Assembly: GCF_028288185.1 (NCBI RefSeq)
Contig: NZ_JAQBOF010000040.1
Location: 186,001 to 250,000 of the forward strand
From: Mucilaginibacter sp.
Lineage (GTDB): Bacteria > Bacteroidota > Bacteroidia > Sphingobacteriales > Sphingobacteriaceae
Length of the DNA stretch: 64,000 bases
Direction of reading: 5' to 3'
Shown here: piece after piece, positions 59,203-64,000 of the stretch
Numbering within the stretch: the first letter of the stretch is position 1
Layout: the number at the start of each line of letters is the position of its first letter
Program-made: the position numbers and the translations under genes
Notes under the pieces: generated by a model
The model's input: the letters and a program-made list of their open reading frames with translations, nothing else
The model's database searches: none
Told to the model about the DNA's origin: nothing

Positions 59203-59994
59203 ATGCAGTCGTTAGATCTTAGTCTTTTTAAACTCACACCGCTTGGTGTGTTGGATATACTACTGGTAGCGTTTATTATTTACCAGCTTTATAACCTGGT
59301 GCGCGGTACTATAGCGGTTAATATCCTGTTAGGTATGGGCCTGATTTGTGTGCTTTACCTGGTAGTAAAGCTGCTGCACATGCAATTACTTACTGATATA
59401 CTGGGCTATTTTAAGGATTTCGGGGTAATTATTATAGTAGTAGTATTTAAGCAGGAAATACGGCGGTTTTTATTGCTTGTTGGCAAGAATGCATCGCTAC
59501 AAAGAAATAAGGCCTGGTGGCTTTACTTTTTTGGCCGTGCTAAAGACGAGAAAAACAACTATGCCCGTATTAAACCCATAATAGATGCCTGTAAAATACT
59601 AAAGCAAACCCGCACCGGCGCGCTCATTGTTTTTGCAAAATATTATGATGAACAATTTTATCAAAACAGCTGTGAGGTACTGGATGCCAAAATATCAAAA
59701 CGATTATTGGAAAGCATATTCCAAAAAACAAGCCCGCTGCATGATGGCGCGGTGGTAATAGCAGAGAACAAAATAAAATCCGCCAGTTGCATTTTGCCTT
59801 TGACTGATAAGGTTGACTTGCCCGCGCAGTTTGGATTGCGCCACCGGGCCGGTATTGGCGTTACCGAGGCTAATGAGGCTAGTGCAATCATCATATCCGA
59901 AGAAACCGGCGAGATATCATATGCCAAACAGGGCCGCGTAAAAATGAATATCAGCTTTGCTGAATTAGAAAAACTGCTGAATAAGGATTTTTAA
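59203..59994 (+). CDS. cdaA: CdaA, diadenylate cyclase (c-di-AMP synthase)
   Basis: The 263-aa protein has three N-terminal TM helices (VLDILLVAFIIYQLY; GLICVLYLVVKLL; VIIIVVVFKQEIRRFL) and a DAC domain with TSPLHDGAVVIAENKI (the DGA motif) and QFGLRHRAGIGVTEANEASAIIISEETG (the RHR motif). It joins two ATP into c-di-AMP, which controls potassium and wall balance. This is of interest near a wall-kinase operon, although the two are 26 kb apart. Confidence 0.95.
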   Translation: MQSLDLSLFKLTPLGVLDILLVAFIIYQLYNLVRGTIAVNILLGMGLICVLYLVVKLLHMQLLTDILGYFKDFGVIIIVVVFKQEIRRFLLLVGKNASLQRNKAWWLYFFGRAKDEKNNYARIKPIIDACKILKQTRTGALIVFAKYYDEQFYQNSCEVLDAKISKRLLESIFQKTSPLHDGAVVIAENKIKSASCILPLTDKVDLPAQFGLRHRAGIGVTEANEASAIIISEETGEISYAKQGRVKMNISFAELEKLLNKDF

Positions 59995-60012
59995 CCCAGG
60001 AAGTGTCACCAA

Positions 60013-61032
60013 TTAATTAGAATAATTTACCCGGCCAATAAATCGCTCCGCCTCATCAACACACAATATAATTTGTGTGGCATAGATAGACTTTCTATAA
60101 AGGCGCTCTATCAATACCGGGTTGTTGAAGGTAATTAACACATTAACGCTGCCTTTCATAATACCGCCCTTAAAGCAATTTTCGCCCGGCTCATAGCTGT
60201 CCCTTATCTTTTCAACTGATGCTATATCAGTCTTATTTATTAATGCCCGCCATCTTAACCCGGTGCGTAATAATAATTGGTCCTGGGTAATTATTACCGG
60301 GCTTTTAACGATAGCCGAAAAATCGCCAATAATAAATATAATACTATAAATACTAAGCACGGTAAGTATAACCGCGGCTATGTTGCTATAATGCATCAGG
60401 AATAAATGGAATGCTACCACCTCTATCACGCAAACCGCCAGGATCACACCGAACAAAGCTGCGTAACCTGATTCTTTATAGATACTGAAAGACCTAACAT
60501 CTGCCGAAAATGGCTTTTGTTTTCTCCACCAAAACAACCCGAAGTATAAAATCGTCAGCTCGGTTGATAAAAACTTAACTACCGGGTTGGTGCCCAAAAC
60601 TTCGGTCATGCTTTTATTGAAGTTGAAGGCTGTATCCGTAAACCCGGCTTGTAGCCTGTTAAAAGCTGCGCGTATCTTCCTGACCTGTGTGATGCCATAA
60701 ATAACTACACCCAACTCCAGGCAAACAGTAAGTTTTCTTAACTGGACGATGTAATGCCGCTGATGCGCGGGCAATATCAGATAAGCTACACCGCAGCAAC
60801 AGGTAAAAACAAAAACCAGCCGCCATTTTTTGAGCTTGTTTGGGCGGATAACCAAAAAGTAATAGATCACCGGGAAAGTTATGGTAATATCTATTAAAAA
60901 CGCGGTTGCAGTCAGATCCCTTTTTATTGGCGCTACATTGTGTAATAAAACAAGCCCTATTGTTAAAATTGCTAACGCGATAAATGCGGCGTAAATGTAG
61001 TTTTTAGGGATGGACAGGCGCGGTAATGTCAT
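60013..61032 (-). CDS. 339-aa polytopic membrane protein of unknown function
   Basis: At least six TM helices (YAAFIALAILTIGLVLLH; FLIDITITFPVIYYFLV; LVFVFTCCCGVAYLIL; LCLELGVVIYGITQV; ALFGVILAVCVIEVVAFHLFL; AAVILTVLSIYSIIFIIGDF) are followed by a C-terminal soluble region resembling a bacterial PH-like fold (LLLRTGLRWRALINKTDIASVEKI; VLITFNNPVLIERL). It is convergent with cdaA. No family was recognised. Confidence 0.7.
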   Translation of the reverse strand: MTLPRLSIPKNYIYAAFIALAILTIGLVLLHNVAPIKRDLTATAFLIDITITFPVIYYFLVIRPNKLKKWRLVFVFTCCCGVAYLILPAHQRHYIVQLRKLTVCLELGVVIYGITQVRKIRAAFNRLQAGFTDTAFNFNKSMTEVLGTNPVVKFLSTELTILYFGLFWWRKQKPFSADVRSFSIYKESGYAALFGVILAVCVIEVVAFHLFLMHYSNIAAVILTVLSIYSIIFIIGDFSAIVKSPVIITQDQLLLRTGLRWRALINKTDIASVEKIRDSYEPGENCFKGGIMKGSVNVLITFNNPVLIERLYRKSIYATQIILCVDEAERFIGRVNYSN

Positions 61033-61329
61033 GGCATATTGCAGGCTGAGTTTGCCTGCAGGTAAAGATAAGGATTAATTATTGGCCGCGCCAGTGTGCT
61101 TTTGTAGATTGTAGTGTGCTAATCGCAGGTTGGCTAATTGAACGTGTCGTAGCACTCATGACCGCTGGGCCTATGTTTCTTTTTCCTTAGAGTAGCTGTT
61201 ACGCAACTAATAGTAAAACAGCCACTCAAGACAAAAGTACCTGACCTTAGCGGCCAAGAGCGTCAAGCGGCTACGTTCGCAATGACATTGTAGAGAATGC
61301 AATCCAGTAAACTGCCTATAGGCACAATG
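61033..61329. other. Intergenic region without a visible gene
   Basis: About 300 bp of mixed composition, more GC-rich than most gaps here. No ORF, RNA or clear hairpin could be supported. Confidence 0.5.
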
Positions 61330-62736
61330 CTACACCCCCTTAACATAACCAGTCCCATACGGATAACGTTGTGGCCTTGAAAGTAGCTTGTTCGCTTCGG
61401 CATTATTTTTAAACTTTTCTGTTTTTGGGTCCCAGTATAGTTTGCCGGGAACTTTCATGGATATATGCGCGAGCAGGCAGGCGCTGCATGATCTGTGGGC
61501 CACTTCAACCGGACTAATAGTAGGCTTTTTACTTTCAATACAATCAAGCCAGTTGCCATGTTGTTCATGGTCATCGGCATAAAGGTGCACTTCATTAGGG
61601 CCAATTACTGATGTAAGTATTTTGGGGTCGCTAGCGGTAAATGCAGCATTTTTGGCTGTTACCGGGTCAGATGCTGTAACGGCTCCGCCACTTCTGGTAA
61701 CAAATATCCATCCCTCTGTACCTTCAAATTTAATCCCGTTGGGGTTTTTGCTGTTGATGAGCATGTTAACGCCGTTGGCATATTTGGCCTTTACCTCAAA
61801 ATCCAAATGCACATCCCATAAACCAGTTTTCGGGAAAACGGCAGATCCCTCAATTTCTATCGGGCCGGTATATTCGGTATTCATTCCCCAATGGGCAATA
61901 TCAATATGGTGCACCCCCCACCCGGTTATCATGCCTGCTCCAAATTGTTCGCAGCGTAGCCAACCCCCTCTTGAGCCTATATCGGTTGTAGAGTGCGCCC
62001 TGTCGAGCGTATAATACACATACGGGGTTGATCCTAACAACATGTCGTAATTTAAGCCTTCGGGTATAGGCATTTCTGTAGTAATGCCGCCAACTATATC
62101 AGCCGGAAGGCCAACATTTACGGTATGCAGTTTACCGATCCTGCCGTTGCGCACCAGCTCGCAAGCCTTTTTAAATTGCGGCCATGGATAGTTACCGCGT
62201 TGTTGGCTGCCCAACTGAAAAGTAACGCCCGATTTGCTAACCGCGTTACTCATAGCGCGTCCCTCTTCGATAGTGAGCGAAGTTGGTTTTTGCAGGTAGA
62301 TATGTTTGCCAGCCATAGCGGCCTCAATTGCTGGTTGGGCATGCCAGTGGTCGGGCGTGCTTATTATAACTGCATCTATATCTTTATTAGCCAGTAAGGT
62401 ATGGTAATCATCATAAATTTTAACATCGATGTATTTGGTTTTACCCATCTTTTTATCGTACCAACCTTCGATCATTTTTTTGCCGCCCAGCAAGCGATTG
62501 TGATCAACATCGGCCATAGCCATAATGCGTGCCTTATCGTATTTAAAAGTTTCTACAAGATCATGCGTACAAGCTATTCGCCCGCAACCAATCTGGCCTA
62601 TGTTGATCTTATTACTCGGCGCACTTTTACCAAATACCGATGATGGTACAATGGTAGGGAAACCAATTGCCGCGGTTGTTAATGCAGCGGTTTTAACAAA
62701 ATCTCTCCTGGTGTAAGCAGTTTTTTTAGTATCCAT
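61330..62736 (-). CDS. Gfo/Idh/MocA-family oxidoreductase with Tat signal
   Basis: The 468-aa protein starts with a Tat signal (TRRDFVKTAALTTAAIGFP). It has the Rossmann motif INIGQIGCGRIACTHD, DAVIISTPDHWHAQPAIEAAMAGKHIYLQKP (the EKP motif is QKP here) and a C-terminal alpha/beta domain with WGVHHIDIAHWGM. Exported Gfo/Idh/MocA enzymes oxidise sugars at C3 or similar positions. Its neighbour upstream in the transcript is the ThuA gene, 10 bp before, so they form an operon. Confidence 0.9.
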   Translation of the reverse strand: MDTKKTAYTRRDFVKTAALTTAAIGFPTIVPSSVFGKSAPSNKINIGQIGCGRIACTHDLVETFKYDKARIMAMADVDHNRLLGGKKMIEGWYDKKMGKTKYIDVKIYDDYHTLLANKDIDAVIISTPDHWHAQPAIEAAMAGKHIYLQKPTSLTIEEGRAMSNAVSKSGVTFQLGSQQRGNYPWPQFKKACELVRNGRIGKLHTVNVGLPADIVGGITTEMPIPEGLNYDMLLGSTPYVYYTLDRAHSTTDIGSRGGWLRCEQFGAGMITGWGVHHIDIAHWGMNTEYTGPIEIEGSAVFPKTGLWDVHLDFEVKAKYANGVNMLINSKNPNGIKFEGTEGWIFVTRSGGAVTASDPVTAKNAAFTASDPKILTSVIGPNEVHLYADDHEQHGNWLDCIESKKPTISPVEVAHRSCSACLLAHISMKVPGKLYWDPKTEKFKNNAEANKLLSRPQRYPYGTGYVKGV

Positions 62737-62746
62737 AGCTATTTAA

Positions 62747-63628
62747 TTATGGTTTAAAATTGGCTTTAGTATAACGTACAGGCGTATTGCGCGAGTCGGC
62801 ATAAGCTTTGGTGTAATCTTTGTTTTTTGACTGGCCGGCAATAAATTCAATCCCCTTTAAAATATGATCGGTAAATGCGGGCAGCTGGTAATACTCTTTG
62901 TCATGCCCTAGTGTAGTTATCCATACATTGCCGCCATCGAATGTTTGGTACCACTCGGCGGGAAACAAAGTGCCAAACGACCCGTTAAATTTTTTGATGT
63001 TAACCGAGTCGCGTGGGTTAAGTGTTGAAAGATCGTGCACCATGGTAACTTTAATGCCCGGATAAAACTCTTTGGTAAAATAGCACTCATCGCCTAATTC
63101 GCGTTCGCTAACTAAAGGCAGGCCGGCAACAGTTGGGTGCGATGGGTCAATAACTCTTACCGTATATTTTTGATGGGGCGGATGCCAGGCAAAAGTACCG
63201 CCCAGCATCTGTTTAAACCAGGTCCAGTTACGTTCTGTACCCATTGCTGAGTGTATGCCTATAAAGCCCCCACCCGCTTCCATATAGCGCCTAAAGGCTA
63301 AACGCTGCGCATCGGTGTCAAACACATCGTTGTTGGTGCTGGTAAATATCAGCAGGGTATATTGTTTCAGGTTTTGGTCCGTATAGATAGCCGGATCGTC
63401 AGACACATCAACTTTAAAACTATTTTCATCGCCTAGTTTTTGGATACATTTAACCGAAGCCGCGATATTATCATGTACATAGCCTTTGCCGTTTTTGGTA
63501 TAAACCAACACCTTTATGTTTTTTAATGGCGATGGCTTTGTTTGTGCAAATGCCTTAGCAACAAATACGGCCAATACAAAAAACAGTAAAGCACCAACGA
63601 AACTTCGTTTTAATAATATTGACTTCAT
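62747..63628 (-). CDS. ThuA-domain secreted protein
   Basis: The 293-aa protein has a signal peptide (LLFFVLAVFVAKAFAQ). The ThuA/trehalose-utilisation domain (class I glutamine amidotransferase-like fold) shows VLVYTKNGKGYVHDNIAASVKCI, YTLLIFTSTNNDVF, YMEAGGGFIGIHSAMGTE, MLGGTFAWHPPHQKY and VWITTLGHDKEYYQLP. ThuA proteins accompany Gfo/Idh/MocA enzymes and act on keto-disaccharides. It leads the minus-strand operon with the oxidoreductase 10 bp downstream. Confidence 0.88.
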   Translation of the reverse strand: MKSILLKRSFVGALLFFVLAVFVAKAFAQTKPSPLKNIKVLVYTKNGKGYVHDNIAASVKCIQKLGDENSFKVDVSDDPAIYTDQNLKQYTLLIFTSTNNDVFDTDAQRLAFRRYMEAGGGFIGIHSAMGTERNWTWFKQMLGGTFAWHPPHQKYTVRVIDPSHPTVAGLPLVSERELGDECYFTKEFYPGIKVTMVHDLSTLNPRDSVNIKKFNGSFGTLFPAEWYQTFDGGNVWITTLGHDKEYYQLPAFTDHILKGIEFIAGQSKNKDYTKAYADSRNTPVRYTKANFKP

Positions 63629-63756
63629 AATTGCTATTAGTCTAAAAAGCGTTTAGCAAATGGTTATAATGGAATTAGCAATGTATTAAAAAAATCTGAG
63701 TTTTTTTTTGTAATTTTTTGATGGAAAAATTGTGGCTCCATGGATTTTAATTAATG

Positions 63757-63783
63757 GTCATTCTGAACAGAGTGAAGAATGAC
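63757..63783. repeat. Palindromic GTCATTCT / AGAATGAC element
   Basis: GTCATTCT-N11-AGAATGAC, with 8-bp perfect arms. It resembles the short dispersed GTCATTCTGA...AGAATGAC palindromes scattered through Bacteroidota genomes; a family of copies cannot be tested in one window. Confidence 0.5.
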
Positions 63784-63806
63784 AAAAAAGATTAGTATAA
63801 ACAAAA

Positions 63807-63835
63807 AAAGGGGAGGCTAAACAAGCCTCCCCTTT
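63807..63835 (-). terminator. Terminator of the partial gene at the right edge
   Basis: Stem AAAGGGGAGGCT / AGCCTCCCCTTT with a 5-nt loop; on the minus strand a T-run follows, 20 bp after the stop at 63855. Confidence 0.8.
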
Positions 63836-63854
63836 ACAATGCGATATATACTTA

Positions 63855-64000
63855 CTACTTATTTATCTCCTTCACAGCATCTTCAGCAACTTTAGCTGAT
63901 GCGGTATCGCCCATTTTGGTGCGTTGCGCCTGGATGTCGGTTATCATGGCTGCTAATGGCGGGGCTACCCCATATACTTTATATTTTATAGCCGCATCTT
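63855..64000 (-). CDS. Partial gene, C-terminus only, unidentified
   Basis: The minus strand is open from the window edge to a TAG at 63855 and encodes about 48 residues ending YGVAPPLAAMITDIQAQ...ASAKVAEDAVKEINK. This is too little to name a family. It is probably a soluble protein ended by the hairpin at 63807. Confidence 0.6.
   Translation of the reverse strand, partial: DAAIKYKVYGVAPPLAAMITDIQAQRTKMGDTASAKVAEDAVKEINK

Noticed and set aside
1-64000. CRISPR array, insertion sequence or prophage
   Set aside because: No regularly spaced repeats, transposase motifs or phage structural genes were seen on either strand.

Overview
The window looks like chromosomal DNA from a Bacteroidota bacterium, most likely family Sphingobacteriaceae and near Mucilaginibacter or Pedobacter. 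The signs are a low-to-moderate GC content, TAnnTTTG-type promoter words, a fused CcoN-CcoO cytochrome oxidase, SusR/DUF6377-like membrane regulators, CotH-type lipoproteins, a Gfo/Idh/MocA plus ThuA sugar locus and many secreted glycan-active proteins. The genus is inference from protein style only.

1-19.5 kb is a carbohydrate/accessory region. A multiply broken DUF5005-like gene (1-1.2 kb) is followed by a CotH-kinase-like lipoprotein, a GH99/GH71-like secreted hydrolase and an AraC regulator. Convergent to these is a three-gene minus-strand operon (PhyH-type dioxygenase, six-hairpin glycosidase, sugar isomerase/epimerase). Next come a membrane-bound TPR/HTH regulator, a PKD + F5/8C lipoprotein, a degenerate short ORF, a tagatose/psicose-3-epimerase-like protein, a very large lipoprotein combining beta-propeller, HEAT and cytochrome c domains, and an FG-GAP protein.

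19.6-33.4 kb (minus strand) is the most unusual operon. It holds two closely related non-RD Ser/Thr kinases, an FHA protein, a degenerate FHA-like protein, a PP2C phosphatase with a membrane anchor and outer domain, a 33-aa single-TM protein not in the ORF track, and one 1379-aa polypeptide joining a carboxypeptidase-regulatory-like domain, a RodA/FtsW glycosyltransferase and a class B PBP transpeptidase. This is the gene set of the actinobacterial pknA/pknB-pstP-rodA-pbpA-fhaA/fhaB operon, in a Bacteroidota. Downstream lies a phosphoesterase fused to an outer-membrane barrel.

33.9-56.2 kb is a low-oxygen respiration and stress island. It has two tandem-Usp proteins, an NMO-like protein with a Cys cluster, a coiled-coil protein plus a CoA-transferase, two YceI proteins, a porin-like protein, and the full cbb3 set (ccoI, ccoS, ccoNO, ccoQ, ccoP, ccoG, ccoH, SafE-like). 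It ends with hemN, an internally deleted D-LDH, a FixL-like haem-PAS histidine kinase and a response regulator that fuses a FixJ-type receiver to a complete FNR/FixK-type effector. Nine copies of an FNR/FixK-like palindrome (DTGAY-N4-RTCAY) lie upstream of these genes, so sensor, regulator, sites and targets all sit together. Several decayed genes (DUF1275, alcohol dehydrogenase, LDH) and a tRNA 3'-end scar show recent erosion.

56.3-64 kb is mixed housekeeping/accessory DNA: tRNA-Ser(GGA), polyprenyl synthase, TerC, truncated haemoglobin, diadenylate cyclase CdaA, a membrane protein, then Gfo/Idh/MocA and ThuA genes and the 3' end of an unidentified gene.
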